NCBI GenBank assembly: GCA_050949165.1
Contig: JBMNFF010000009.1
Location: 248,001-312,000 of the forward strand
Reading direction: 5' to 3'
From: DAIOXA01 sp050949165
GTDB lineage: Bacteria > Bacillota > Proteinivoracia > UBA4975
Length of the DNA stretch: 64,000 nt
Positions 51,769 to 60,665 of this stretch are shown piece by piece. The notes beneath the pieces were generated by a model. It ran no database searches, was not told the origin of the DNA, and worked only from the letters and a program-made list of their open reading frames with translations. Every line of letters begins with the position of its first letter. Positions within the stretch are counted from its first letter, which is position 1. The position numbers were made by a program, and so were the translations under genes.

Positions 51769-53589
51769 ATGTGTGGAATTGTTGGTTATGTGGGCAGCCG
51801 CCCTGCGGCTCCCATCATGATAAATGGACTCAAGCGCTTAGAATACCGGGGGTACGATTCTGCAGGCATCGCCTTGCACCACCGGGGGATTGAGGTTATT
51901 AAGGCTGCCGGCAGGCTCAGCGCCTTGGCCGCCCTGGCTGGCGACCGGCGGCCCCAGGGAACGGTGGGAATAGGCCATACCCGTTGGGCCACCCATGGCA
52001 AGCCCTCCGACGAGAATTCCCATCCCCACACAGACTGCACCGGCAATTTTGCCGTGGTTCACAATGGAATTATCGAGAACTACCGGGAACTGACGTCCCA
52101 ACTGGCGGCGGGAGGGCACATTTTTAAATCCGAGACCGATACCGAGGCCGTGGCCCATCTCATGGAAGAACTGTGGACCGGCGACTTACTGGAGACGGCA
52201 CAGCAGGTGCAGAAAAGGCTGGAAGGGTCTTACGCTCTGGCCATACTGGCGGCAGAAAGGCCCGGGGAACTGGTGGCGGTGCGCCAGGACAATCCCCTGG
52301 TAATCGGCCTGGGCCAGGGGGAGTATTTCATCGCTTCAGACATCGCCGCCCTGCTGGAGCACACCCGCAAGATCGTCATCCTGGAAGACGGTCAGCTGGC
52401 TCACATCTCCCGGCAGGGCGTGCAAATCCGGGACAAGGACGGCAACCCCGTGACCCCTCAGGTCACCGAAATCCTCTGGGATGCCGAAGCCGTAGAAAAG
52501 GGCGGGTTCCCGCATTTCATGCTCAAGGAGATCATGGAGCAGCCCGCCGCCCTGCGCAACACCCTGGGCGAGTATTTGCGGGAAGGTAACGCAATTTCCC
52601 TTCCCCGTGTCCAGTTCAGTCCAGAAGAACTGGCCGCCATCGACAGGATTTTTTTTGTCGCCTGCGGCACTGCGTACCACGCCGGCCTTACCGGCAAATA
52701 CCTCTTTGAAACCCTGCTGCGGATACCGGTGGAGGTCGATTTGGCCTCGGAGTTCCGCTACCGCAGGCCCATCCTAGGCCCCAACAGCCTCCTGATAGTT
52801 ATCAGTCAGTCCGGAGAAACCGCCGATACCTTGGCGGCCATGCGGGAAGGGCAGCGCCGGGGTGCCAGGGTTCTGGCCATCACCAATGTGGCGGGCAGCA
52901 CCATTGCCCGGGAGGCGCCCAACGTGATATTTACAGCGGCCGGTCCCGAAATAGCCGTTGCCTCCACCAAAGCTTACACCACCCAACTCTCGGTCATCGC
53001 CCTTCTGGCCTGCTATTTTTCCCAGGTGCTAAAGCGGGAGGAGAAGTATTTCGACCAGCTCCTCCAGGGCCTCAGGGAATTGCCCAACCTGGCCGACGGC
53101 TTTCTCGCCGCCCATGCCCGCGCCCTGGAGGAAATAGCCGGAAAGAGCCGGGATTGGCGGGATGCCTTCTTCATCGGCCGCGGTTTGGACTGGGCGGTGG
53201 CCCAGGAAGGGTCCTTAAAGCTCAAGGAAGTCTCTTATATCCACGCTGAAGCCTACGCCGCCGGGGAGCTGAAGCACGGCACCTTGGCCCTCATCGAAGA
53301 GGGGGTGCCGGTATTCGCCCTGGCCACCCAGCAAGCGCTCCTGGAGAAGACCATCAGCAATATCAAGGAGGTCAAAGCCCGGGGGGCAGTTGTCTATGCC
53401 ATCACTCAATTTCCCCGGCGCCTGGCCGGCGTGGCCGACGCCGTCATCTCCCTGCCCCCGCTGCCGGACCCCCTGATGCCTGTGCTGGCAGTAATCCCCA
53501 CCCAGCTGTTGGCATACTACGCAGCGGTCAAGAGGGGGCTGGATGTCGACAAGCCCCGCAACCTGGCCAAGAGCGTGACAGTGGAATAA
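51769..53589 (+). CDS. glmS: Glutamine-fructose-6-phosphate aminotransferase (isomerising)
   Basis: 606 residues, the typical length. The N-terminal nucleophile is Cys2 (MCGIVGYVG), with glutaminase motifs 'GIGHTRWATHGKPSDENSHPH' and 'HNGIIENY'. Two SIS domains follow ('ACGTAYHAGL', 'ISQSGETADT', and 'GRGLDWAVAQEGSLKLKEVSYIHAE'), ending with the expected 'DKPRNLAKSVTVE'. It makes glucosamine-6-phosphate from fructose-6-phosphate and glutamine. It is regulated by the upstream glmS ribozyme and feeds GlmM encoded just before. GGAGGA precedes the ATG. Confidence 0.97.
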   Translation: MCGIVGYVGSRPAAPIMINGLKRLEYRGYDSAGIALHHRGIEVIKAAGRLSALAALAGDRRPQGTVGIGHTRWATHGKPSDENSHPHTDCTGNFAVVHNGIIENYRELTSQLAAGGHIFKSETDTEAVAHLMEELWTGDLLETAQQVQKRLEGSYALAILAAERPGELVAVRQDNPLVIGLGQGEYFIASDIAALLEHTRKIVILEDGQLAHISRQGVQIRDKDGNPVTPQVTEILWDAEAVEKGGFPHFMLKEIMEQPAALRNTLGEYLREGNAISLPRVQFSPEELAAIDRIFFVACGTAYHAGLTGKYLFETLLRIPVEVDLASEFRYRRPILGPNSLLIVISQSGETADTLAAMREGQRRGARVLAITNVAGSTIAREAPNVIFTAAGPEIAVASTKAYTTQLSVIALLACYFSQVLKREEKYFDQLLQGLRELPNLADGFLAAHARALEEIAGKSRDWRDAFFIGRGLDWAVAQEGSLKLKEVSYIHAEAYAAGELKHGTLALIEEGVPVFALATQQALLEKTISNIKEVKARGAVVYAITQFPRRLAGVADAVISLPPLPDPLMPVLAVIPTQLLAYYAAVKRGLDVDKPRNLAKSVTVE

Positions 53590-53594
53590 AGGAG

Positions 53595-53625
53595 AAACCT
53601 CCCGCTTCAACGGGAGGTTTCTCTT
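53595..53625. terminator. Bidirectional terminator between glmS and the ABC permease gene
   Basis: AAACCTCCCG-CTTCAA-CGGGAGGTTT, flanked by T/A on each side, at the meeting point of convergent genes. Confidence 0.9.
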
Positions 53626-53626
53626 G

Positions 53627-54442
53627 TCATTGTTGCCAACGGTTAAACAGCTTTTCCAGCAGGACCACGGCCTGATACATTACGGCCGCCGCTGCCGCCA
53701 GGATGATTACGCTGGTCATTACCAGGTTGAGGCGGAAGACCTGGCCGCCGTACACCGCCAAAAAGCCGAGGCCCGCCTTGGAGACCAGGAATTCGCCGAC
53801 GATCACCCCCACCCAGGAGAGGCCGACATTTATCTTCAGGGCAGAAATGATGGTGGGGATGCTGCCTGGGAGGATGGCCTTCTGGAGAATCTGCCACTTG
53901 CTGGCGCCGAAGGTCTTGAGCAGCTTGATTCGGTCGGGATCAACCTGGGAAAAGCCGGAATACACCCCAAGGATGGTCACTATGATGGAGACCAGCAGGG
54001 CCATGACGATGATGGCCGTCATGCCGCTGCCAATCCAGACGATGATGATGGGGCCCAGGCTCACTTTGGGCAGGCTGTTCAGGACCACCAGGTAAGGGTC
54101 CAGGACCCGGGCCAGGCCCTCCCACCACCAGAGGATGACGGCGATGATGGTCCCCAGAATGGTGCCCAGGGTAAAACCGACGACGGTTTCATACACCGTC
54201 ACACCGATGTGGCGGAAAAGATCCCCCGCCCGATAGAGGTTGATGATTGTGTTCACAATCCCTGAAGGCTGGCTGGTGATAAAGGGATTGATCCAGCGCA
54301 GGTACGCGGCCAGCTCCCACAGGGCCAGGAGGGCGATGAGAAGCAGGACCCGGGCCAACAGGATATTGGTTCGCTTCCGGCGCAGGGATTTGAGATAGGC
54401 GCGGTGCTCGGCGGACATATCCGGGTGTCTATCCTTCGACAT
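53627..54442 (-). CDS. ABC transporter permease (SsuC/TauC/ThiX-type)
   Basis: About 271 residues from ATG 54442 (AAGGAG ~10 nt upstream, overlapping the ATPase gene by 14 nt). Six hydrophobic segments are visible, with the EAA-like coupling loop 'LLKTFGASKWQILQKAILPGSIPTIISALK' and 'VGLSWVGVIVGEFLVSKAGLG', the signature of the NitT/TauT permease group. It pairs with the ATPase and lipoprotein genes upstream. The transported compound (sulfonate, taurine, nitrate or thiamin precursor) cannot be read from the sequence. Confidence 0.9.
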   Translation of the reverse strand: MSKDRHPDMSAEHRAYLKSLRRKRTNILLARVLLLIALLALWELAAYLRWINPFITSQPSGIVNTIINLYRAGDLFRHIGVTVYETVVGFTLGTILGTIIAVILWWWEGLARVLDPYLVVLNSLPKVSLGPIIIVWIGSGMTAIIVMALLVSIIVTILGVYSGFSQVDPDRIKLLKTFGASKWQILQKAILPGSIPTIISALKINVGLSWVGVIVGEFLVSKAGLGFLAVYGGQVFRLNLVMTSVIILAAAAAVMYQAVVLLEKLFNRWQQ

Positions 54443-55208
54443 GGATATCCAGCTCCTTCCAGATAGTGTTGAAGTAATCCCGGAATTCCGGAGCTTCCCG
54501 GCACTTGATGGGCGTGTGTTCGGCACAGGTCAGCCGTATCTCGTGGATTTCCTTTATCCTTCCCGGCCGGCGGGTCAGGACCACCACCTTATCCGCCATG
54601 CTGATGGCCTCGGCAATATCGTGGGTCACCAGGATGGCGGTCTTCCTTTCCGTGGTGATAATTCGCTTTACCTCATCGGAGACCACCAGGCGGGTCTGGT
54701 AGTCCAGGGCGGAAAAAGCCTCGTCCAGGAGGAGGATCTCCGGGTCGATGGCCAGGGTGCGGATCAGGGCAGCCCGTTGCCGCATCCCCCCGGAAAGCTG
54801 GCTGGGGAAGGAGTTCCTGAACTCCCAGAGGCCGTATCTGTCCAGGAGGGTCCGCACGTATTCCCTGTTCTCCGGGGTCAGCTTATTCTGCACTTCCAGG
54901 CCCAGGATGACATTTTTCCAGATAGTCCGCCATTCAAAGAGCTGGTCGGTCTGGGGCATGTACCCCACCGAAGAGCTGACGCCCTGGACGACCTGGTCAT
55001 TGATCCGCACTTCCCCGCTGGTGGGCTTGATCAACCCCGCGATGATGTTGAGCAGGGTGGACTTTCCACATCCGCTGGGGCCGACGACACAGATAAATTC
55101 ACCTTCATGCACATCCAGGGATATGTCGCTGAGGGCAATCGTCTCTCCCTCGGGGCTGTGGTACTTCATGACGATGTCCCGCAATCTAACCAGCGGCATT
55201 GCCCCCAT
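54429..55208 (-). CDS. ABC transporter ATP-binding protein (SsuB/TauB-type)
   Basis: 259 residues. Walker A GPSGCGKST near 40, signature LSGGMRQR and Walker B 'ILLLDEAFSALD', followed by 'ILVTHDIAEAISMADKVVVL', are those of the NitT/TauT ATPase group. The last 30 residues extend slightly beyond the usual end. It powers the transporter formed with the permease and the lipoprotein. The start at 55208 has AAGGGGG 9 nt upstream; ATG 55199 is an alternative. Confidence 0.93.
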   Translation of the reverse strand: MGAMPLVRLRDIVMKYHSPEGETIALSDISLDVHEGEFICVVGPSGCGKSTLLNIIAGLIKPTSGEVRINDQVVQGVSSSVGYMPQTDQLFEWRTIWKNVILGLEVQNKLTPENREYVRTLLDRYGLWEFRNSFPSQLSGGMRQRAALIRTLAIDPEILLLDEAFSALDYQTRLVVSDEVKRIITTERKTAILVTHDIAEAISMADKVVVLTRRPGRIKEIHEIRLTCAEHTPIKCREAPEFRDYFNTIWKELDIHVEG

Positions 55209-55230
55209 TGCTGCTATCCCCCTTCAATAC

Positions 55231-56238
55231 TTATTCCGTTCCCGCCATGACCTTGTTGGCAAATTCATTGGTTACCAGGGCGTCGTAGGGGGCCCGGCGC
55301 TCCAATTCTCCTGCCATCTCCATGACATCCTGCAGGCGTTCAAAGGCTTCCTCGGAGAAGAAGGGGTTGGGCCGCCAGGCGTCAATCTCCATATAGCGCT
55401 GGGCTACCAAGGTCAGGGTGTCCAGGTCGGAGTCGGGGAAGGAGGGCTGGATTACTTCGGCAATTTCCCGGGGGCTGTGCTCCTGAACCCAGACCTGCCC
55501 CTTGTAAATCGCCCTGGTAAAGGCCTCGATGAGCTCGGGGTCTTTTTCAATCAGGCTCTTGGCCGCGCAGAAGGCGGTGTAGGGAATCTCGCCGCTGCTT
55601 GCCCCCACCGACGCCACCACATAGCCTTGCTTTTCCAGTTCCAGGGCGGTGGCCACCGGCTCGAACAGGGTGACAAAGTCCCCTTCTCCACCGGTAAAGG
55701 CGCCGGCCATCAGAGCGAACTGGATGTGGGTCAGGACCTCCACATCCTGCCCGGGAATCAGGCCGTGGTTCTTGAGGACGTACTCCAGGGTCATCAGGGG
55801 CACCCCTCCGGGCCGGCCGCCGATGATGGACTTGCCCCGGACGTCCTCCCATTTAAAGTCCGGCATGGGCTCCCTGGCCACCAGGAAGGAACCATCCCTT
55901 TGGGTGAGCAGGGCGAAATTCACAGCATAATCTTCCTGCCCCTGGTTGTAGACATAGATTGAGGCCTCCGGCCCCATGAACCCGATATCTGCCTGTCCCG
56001 ACAGCAGCGCCGTCATGACGTGGTCGGCGCCCTGGCCGGTGGTGTACTCCAGGTCAATTCCCTCTTCCTCAAAGAGCCCCAGGTTCATGGCCACGTAGAG
56101 CGGCGCATAGAAGACCGAATGGGTGACTTCGTTGAGGCGCACCCGCTTTAATCCCTCGGGCTCCTTCTTGGCGCAACCCGTCAGAATCAGGGCAAAGACC
56201 AGGATCAGCACGCCAAACACCAGCAATTTCTTTGCCAT
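55231..56238 (-). CDS. ABC transporter substrate-binding lipoprotein (NMT1/SsuA-like)
   Basis: 335 residues from ATG 56238 after GGGAGG. The signal peptide ends in a lipobox LILTGC, so the protein is a lipid-anchored binding protein. The mature part begins with 'VRLNEVTHSVFYAPLYVAMNLGLFEEEGIDLEY', typical of the NMT1/SsuA family, and contains 'IIGGRPGGVPLMTLEYVL'. First gene of the minus-strand ABC operon (binding protein, ATPase, permease). The substrate is unknown; candidates are aliphatic sulfonates or a pyrimidine precursor. Confidence 0.9.
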   Translation of the reverse strand: MAKKLLVFGVLILVFALILTGCAKKEPEGLKRVRLNEVTHSVFYAPLYVAMNLGLFEEEGIDLEYTTGQGADHVMTALLSGQADIGFMGPEASIYVYNQGQEDYAVNFALLTQRDGSFLVAREPMPDFKWEDVRGKSIIGGRPGGVPLMTLEYVLKNHGLIPGQDVEVLTHIQFALMAGAFTGGEGDFVTLFEPVATALELEKQGYVVASVGASSGEIPYTAFCAAKSLIEKDPELIEAFTRAIYKGQVWVQEHSPREIAEVIQPSFPDSDLDTLTLVAQRYMEIDAWRPNPFFSEEAFERLQDVMEMAGELERRAPYDALVTNEFANKVMAGTE

Positions 56239-56381
56239 AGCATTGCCTCCCAGAAAAATCGATTTCATTATCATAATATTGGGCGGGAATATTTGTGTGC
56301 AAAAACCCTGGGCAGGGGCCCGGGACACCCTGCGGCTTTATGTATTTGGTAAATAAATTAATGATATTCATTAAAAAATTA
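56239..56381. other. Divergent promoter region between the ABC operon and the DUF2975 gene
   Basis: AT-rich stretch with a partial dyad ATGATATTCATTA near 56361-56373. It should hold the leftward ABC operon promoter; no clear boxes on the minus strand. Confidence 0.35.
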
Positions 56382-56410
56382 TTGACCTGCTTTAACATCC
56401 GTGGTATAAT
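56382..56410 (+). promoter_or_regulatory. Sigma-A type promoter
   Basis: TTGACC (56382-56387) and TATAAT (56405-56410) are separated by exactly 17 bp. Predicted transcription start is near 56417, just ahead of the DUF2975 gene. Confidence 0.88.
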
Positions 56411-56440
56411 TTGGGCACAATAATGAAAGCGGGTGATACT

Positions 56441-57025
56441 GTGAAGGCAGAGAAGATGAGACGTCTGTCGGGGCCCCTCCACACTGTATTCAAGGTGTTT
56501 TTCTGGGTTTCGGTGGCGGTGGGCGTAGCCGCAGCAGTATTTATGATTATCGTCCTTGCGGCCCCGGCCGAAACCTGGCAGCAAGCGGTTGGAGACAAAG
56601 TCACTTTCTCCCTGAGTGGAGTAGTGCGCTACCACTTGGACTATCCCCCCGATCAGGTAATCGATCTCAAGCCCTTGTTCCTGGTGGGCAGTTGCTCCCT
56701 GGCGGTAGGTTCTGCCATGCTTGCCCTGATCTGCAAGCTATTGGCGGGGATTCTCAGGCAGGTGACAGAGGGACACCCCTTTGCCCCGGGGAATGCCAAT
56801 AAGATTACGGCAATAGCGGCAATTGTCATGGTCGGGTCCCTGGTGGTCAACCTGATCCAGGCGGCCATGGCCTATGCGGGGATTGTGGTCTTCGACATCC
56901 CCAATATCACCATCAATATCAGCCCCAACCTGAGCATGTTCTTTGTGGGCCTGCTTCTCCTGATTCTGGCCGGAATCTTCAAGTACGGCAGCTATCTCCA
57001 GGACGAAGTGGACGCAACCCTTTAG
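56441..57025 (+). CDS. DUF2975 membrane protein
   Basis: 194 residues from GTG 56441 (GGGTGA just upstream; ATG 56423 lies only ~6 nt after the predicted transcription start). Four transmembrane segments are evident at about 15-45, 80-105, 120-150 and 160-185, with an outer loop 'VRYHLDYPPDQVIDLK'. DUF2975 proteins are usually encoded directly before a YozG-type XRE regulator, as here (12-nt gap). They are thought to form membrane-regulator pairs, with unknown signal. Start choice is uncertain. Confidence 0.8.
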   Translation: MKAEKMRRLSGPLHTVFKVFFWVSVAVGVAAAVFMIIVLAAPAETWQQAVGDKVTFSLSGVVRYHLDYPPDQVIDLKPLFLVGSCSLAVGSAMLALICKLLAGILRQVTEGHPFAPGNANKITAIAAIVMVGSLVVNLIQAAMAYAGIVVFDIPNITINISPNLSMFFVGLLLLILAGIFKYGSYLQDEVDATL

Positions 57026-57036
57026 GAGGGCCGCAT

Positions 57037-57252
57037 ATGCCAATTATCACGAGACTGGATCGGGTGCTGGCAGACCGCAAGATGGCGCTCAATGAGCTGT
57101 CGGAAAAGGTAGGCATCTCGGTGGTGAACCTGTCCAATTTAAAGACCGGCAAGGTGAGAGCCATCCGCTTCTCCACCCTGGAGGCCATCTGCCGGGCCCT
57201 GGACTGTCAGCCTGGCGACATCCTGGAATACCAAGCCCCTGGGGAAGAATAG
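57037..57252 (+). CDS. YozG-like XRE/Cro-type regulator
   Basis: 71 residues. The whole protein is one helix-turn-helix domain: 'LDRVLADRKMALNELSEKVGISVVNLSNLKTGKVRAIRFSTLEAICRALDCQPGDILEY'. It binds DNA and most likely regulates its own operon, whose sigma-A promoter lies at 56382. AGGAGGG precedes the ATG, and a terminator follows. Confidence 0.92.
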   Translation: MPIITRLDRVLADRKMALNELSEKVGISVVNLSNLKTGKVRAIRFSTLEAICRALDCQPGDILEYQAPGEE

Positions 57253-57287
57253 CCGCGCAGATATGCCAGGCAAGAACTGGATAAAAG

Positions 57288-57322
57288 CAGGGCCCTGGGT
57301 AATAACCCTGGGCCCTGTTTTT
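57288..57322 (+). terminator. Terminator of the DUF2975-XRE operon
   Basis: CAGGGCCCTGGGT pairs with ACCCTGGGCCCTG (one mismatch) over a 4-nt loop and runs into T5. Confidence 0.9.
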
Positions 57323-57395
57323 GTGGACGGGGAATAGGGCGCCGCTGGTGAGGGGCATAATTGGGGTGGGAAAACAATCGAAAGGAGCCAGACAA

Positions 57396-58046
57396 ATGTC
57401 CCACCTGGATGTAAATCAGCCCAAGATGAACATGCCGTACATGGAGCCCAACCATCCCATGGTTAAAAGGCAGAATCCCCAGACCGTCAAGGGATCCGGC
57501 ATCAGCCTGGACCACCAGGTCCGGATGGAGATGGCCTACCAGCTGGATCGGCACAACTGCGCCCTCAACGTCGCCCTGCACCAGTACAACAAGCACCATT
57601 GGCTGACAGAAGGACCGGAATCCTTTCTCTCCCTGCATCACTTGTTGGATGAGCATATCGAGAAGACCATTAAGCATATCGATATGATCGGCGAGCGCAT
57701 CGCCCGCCTGGGCGGTATTCCCACCGCCCATCCCGTCACCCAGCACGAGGTATCCTATATCAAGTGCGAGGCCGAAGGCCGGTACAGCATGCGGGACTTC
57801 CTCCGCAATGACCTGGAACATGAAATGAAGTTGCAGCAGGAAATCCGCAATCAGATCAAACGGGCCCATGAACTCAACGACTTCGGGACTGTGGAAGTGC
57901 TGGAGGAGGTTCTCCTGGATCGCGAAGACCTGGCCTACCATATTTACAGCCTCCTGGAGGACGACACCCTGGTTCGGGGCATCTCCCATGTCCTGGACCA
58001 GGAGAACAAGGGCCGCAAGGCCACCGAGACCAGTCCCCTTCAGTAG
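57396..58046 (+). CDS. Dps-like ferritin family protein
   Basis: 216 residues from ATG 57396 after AAAGGAG. The core has Dps-type iron-site and helix features: 'HQYNKHHWLTEGPESFLSLHHLLDEHIEKTIKHIDMIGERIARLGGIPTAHP'. A second carboxylate/His set lies further on ('RNDLEHEMKLQQEIRNQ', 'VLLDREDLAYHIY'). This second set is unusual for plain Dps and points to the DPSL/bacterioferritin-like group with two iron-binding helices. It likely protects DNA against iron and peroxide. N- and C-terminal tails are polar and could bind DNA. It stands alone downstream of a terminator. Confidence 0.82.
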   Translation: MSHLDVNQPKMNMPYMEPNHPMVKRQNPQTVKGSGISLDHQVRMEMAYQLDRHNCALNVALHQYNKHHWLTEGPESFLSLHHLLDEHIEKTIKHIDMIGERIARLGGIPTAHPVTQHEVSYIKCEAEGRYSMRDFLRNDLEHEMKLQQEIRNQIKRAHELNDFGTVEVLEEVLLDREDLAYHIYSLLEDDTLVRGISHVLDQENKGRKATETSPLQ

Positions 58047-58068
58047 CTTTCTGAAAAACTAATTTAAA

Positions 58069-58200
58069 GCGGCTGTCGCAAAACTACAATCCGCAATTTT
58101 CCTTCGCTCTGTCCAGCGTGGGGGTTGGGGGGTCCTGGTTGCCCCCGCCTGCAGAGAATTTCCGGAGAAGTGGGCGCAGATTCTGTTTTGCGACAGCTTC
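58069..58200. mobile_element. 132-bp MITE-like element
   Basis: Terminal inverted repeats start GCGGCTGTCGCAAAAC (left) and, read inward from the right, GAAGCTGTCGCAAAAC, then continue as near-matches (AATCCGC / AATCTGC). TTAAA occurs as a direct duplication at 58064-58068 and 58201-58205. There is no coding capacity. The length, TIRs and duplication fit a non-autonomous miniature transposon. Confidence 0.85.
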
Positions 58201-58292
58201 TTAAAAGCTCGCTCCCTGGCCGCAGGGTTGCAGGTATTTCGGCCCCCGGTGTGGAATTTCAATGCAAGAGAAATAATCGGGGAGTGGCTGTA

Positions 58293-60176
58293 ATGATAAG
58301 ACCAAAGGGAATGCAATTCGTCGATGAAAAGGGGAGGATGGTCCTGCTCAGGGGAGTCAACCTGGGCGGCAGCACCAAGTTCCCCGCGACCCCCAACATG
58401 CCCAGTCATATAGATCAGGACTTCTTTGCGCATCAGAATGTTTCCTTCGTGGGGCGCCCCTTCCCCCTGGCCGAGGCCGATGAGCATTATGCCCGCCTCC
58501 GGGCCTGGGGCTTTAACTGCCTGCGCTTTCTCATTACCTGGGAGGCCATCGAGCATGCCGGCCCCGGAGTTTACGATGAAGAGTACCTGGATTACCTGTA
58601 CCAGGTGGTGGCCAAGGCCGGGGAATACGGCTTCCGCGTCTTCATCGACCCCCATCAGGACGTGTGGAGCAGGTTTACCGGCGGCGACGGCGCTCCCGGC
58701 TGGACCCTGGAGGCGGCAGGCCTGGATATGCAGGGATTTCAGGCTACCGGAGCGGCCATTGTTCACAACACCCATGGCGATCCCTTTCCGCGGATGATCT
58801 GGCCCACCAATTATGCCAAGCTGGCCGCTGCCACAATGTTTACCCTCTTCTTTGCCGGCAACACCTTTGCCCCCAAGACCCGGGTGGAGGGTGTGCCCAT
58901 CCAGGACTACCTCCAGAGCCACTATTTCAACGCCATAAAGCGGGTTGCCGCCAGGCTCAAGGATCTTCCCCACGTCCTGGGCTATGACACCCTCAATGAA
59001 CCCTCGGCGGGCTGGATCGGCTGGCAGGACCTAAACCAACATCAGGCCCTGGCCCGGATGGGAGAAACCCCCACCCCCTGGCAGGCCATGCAGCTGGGCG
59101 AAGGCCTGGCCCAGGAGGTGGACATCTGGAAAATCGGACTGACGGGAATACGCAAGCAGGGCCGGCGCCGCCTGGACCCCCAGGGCCGGCGGGCATGGCT
59201 GCCGGGACGCAACTGCATCTGGCGGGAAAACGGCGTCTGGGAGCTTACCAGCACCGGCAATGCCCGGCTGATCCGCCCCGACTACTTTGCTCAGGTAAAG
59301 GGCCGGCCGGTGGACTTTGCCCGGGACTTCATGAAGCCCTTCATCGTCGAGTTCAGCCGCCAGATTCGCTCGGTGGATCCCAAGGCCATCATCTTTATGG
59401 AATTCGCCGATATGGACAAACCCTCGGTCTGGTCCCGGAAAGACGGCGACAACATGGTCTACGCCCCCCACTGGTACGAGCCAGTTTCCTTGGTGTTAAA
59501 GCGCTATCTCCCCATTGCCACCTTCGACCAGGAGAAGGAAAAGATCGTCCTGGGGCGGCGCCGGGTTTTTAAACAGATGGTCAAAGAACTGGCCCGGTTC
59601 CAGGAACAGGCCAGGCACCTCCTGGGCGAGATGCCGGTGCTCATCGGCGAGACTGGCATCGCCTACGATATGCAGGGAGGGCGGGCATACAGGACCGGCG
59701 ACTTTTCCGTCCAGATCAAGGCCATGGACCGACTGCTCCGGGCCCTGGATGCCAACTTCCACAACTTTACCCTCTGGAATTACACCTCCGACAACAGCAA
59801 TGAACGGGGCGACGGCTGGAACGGCGAAGACCTGTCCATCTTCAGCCGGGATCAGCAGACCGATCCCCGGGACCTGAATTCCGGGGGCCGTGCCCTGGAG
59901 GCCTTGGTGCGGCCCTGGCCCCGGCGCATCGCCGGCCAGCCCCTGGCTCTTCGCTTTAATATCAAGACCAGGGAATTTACCTTCAGCTTCAAGCCGGATC
60001 CTGATGCCACCGCCCCCACCGAGATATTTGTCCCGGCCTATCAATACCCCCAGGGCTATGTCATCCAGGTTTCCGCCGGCAGATTCTCGGTGGATCCCGG
60101 GCGGCAGCTGGTGCTCTGGCATGGCGATGCCGAAAGCAAGAAGAACCTTATCCGCATAACCCCTCGCAAGGGCTAA
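58293..60176 (+). CDS. GH5-family glycoside hydrolase, endoglycoceramidase-like, no signal peptide
   Basis: 627 residues from ATG 58293 (GGGGAG ahead). The N-terminus is 'FVDEKGRMVLLRGVNLGGSTK', an intracellular GH5-like opening. The acid/base Glu lies in 'GYDTLNEPSAGW' and the nucleophile Glu in 'PVLIGETGIAYD'. The size and the C-terminal beta-domain ('LRFNIKTREFTFSFKPD') fit the endoglycoceramidase/steryl-glucosidase type of GH5. No signal peptide is present, so it should act on an intracellular glycolipid or glucoside. It begins 93 bp after the MITE-like element. The natural substrate is not known. Confidence 0.82.
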   Translation: MIRPKGMQFVDEKGRMVLLRGVNLGGSTKFPATPNMPSHIDQDFFAHQNVSFVGRPFPLAEADEHYARLRAWGFNCLRFLITWEAIEHAGPGVYDEEYLDYLYQVVAKAGEYGFRVFIDPHQDVWSRFTGGDGAPGWTLEAAGLDMQGFQATGAAIVHNTHGDPFPRMIWPTNYAKLAAATMFTLFFAGNTFAPKTRVEGVPIQDYLQSHYFNAIKRVAARLKDLPHVLGYDTLNEPSAGWIGWQDLNQHQALARMGETPTPWQAMQLGEGLAQEVDIWKIGLTGIRKQGRRRLDPQGRRAWLPGRNCIWRENGVWELTSTGNARLIRPDYFAQVKGRPVDFARDFMKPFIVEFSRQIRSVDPKAIIFMEFADMDKPSVWSRKDGDNMVYAPHWYEPVSLVLKRYLPIATFDQEKEKIVLGRRRVFKQMVKELARFQEQARHLLGEMPVLIGETGIAYDMQGGRAYRTGDFSVQIKAMDRLLRALDANFHNFTLWNYTSDNSNERGDGWNGEDLSIFSRDQQTDPRDLNSGGRALEALVRPWPRRIAGQPLALRFNIKTREFTFSFKPDPDATAPTEIFVPAYQYPQGYVIQVSAGRFSVDPGRQLVLWHGDAESKKNLIRITPRKG

Positions 60177-60312
60177 ATGCATTGCGCCCCCGCCGGCCGC
60201 GGGGGCGTTGTGTTTCATGCCTGGTGAATTTGTGGTGCAGGTCTATCGCCTTGTTGCCCTCCTTTACGCCAGCGAATAATCTGTAGTAAACCTGAACAGG
60301 AGGGAGAAGCAG

Positions 60313-60588
60313 ATGACCTATTACGGCAAGCAAATGCCAATGCACACACAATACCCGGAAGCGGCAGAAAATCTAAGCAAGAAACAGCACCCCTGTCCTC
60401 ATAAACCGGGGACATTACTGAGGATATTCATTCCCGCCGGCGCCACCATCAATCTGGCAAATCTTATCGAGGTGGCCAGCCCATCCGGTATCTGCCTGAT
60501 TATCCGCATTCCCCTTTTAAGCAGAGATCTGGTCAATTCCGTAGTAACCGCCGTAAAAGACGCCGGCGGCAGTGTCGAGTTCCTCTAA
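60313..60588 (+). CDS. Small unknown protein, paralogue 1
   Basis: 91 residues with GGAGGGAG before the ATG. The first ~32 residues are polar. The C-terminal ~60 residues form a compact alpha/beta domain 'GTLLRIFIPAGATINLANLIEVASPSGICLIIRIPLL...VKDAGGSVEFL'. A paralogue follows at 60666. No family recognised; no cofactor motif. Confidence 0.65.
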   Translation: MTYYGKQMPMHTQYPEAAENLSKKQHPCPHKPGTLLRIFIPAGATINLANLIEVASPSGICLIIRIPLLSRDLVNSVVTAVKDAGGSVEFL

Positions 60589-60595
60589 AGGGTGA

Positions 60596-60620
60596 GGGAC
60601 CCCGGGGCAGGGGGTCCCTT
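60596..60620 (+). terminator. Hairpin between the two small paralogues
   Basis: GGGACCCC-GGGGCAG-GGGGTCCC followed by TTATCTC; a weak terminator or an mRNA stabilising/processing hairpin. Confidence 0.65.
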
Positions 60621-60665
60621 ATCTCGTACCGATCAAAAAACTGGCTTGAGAAAAGGAGGACCGCC

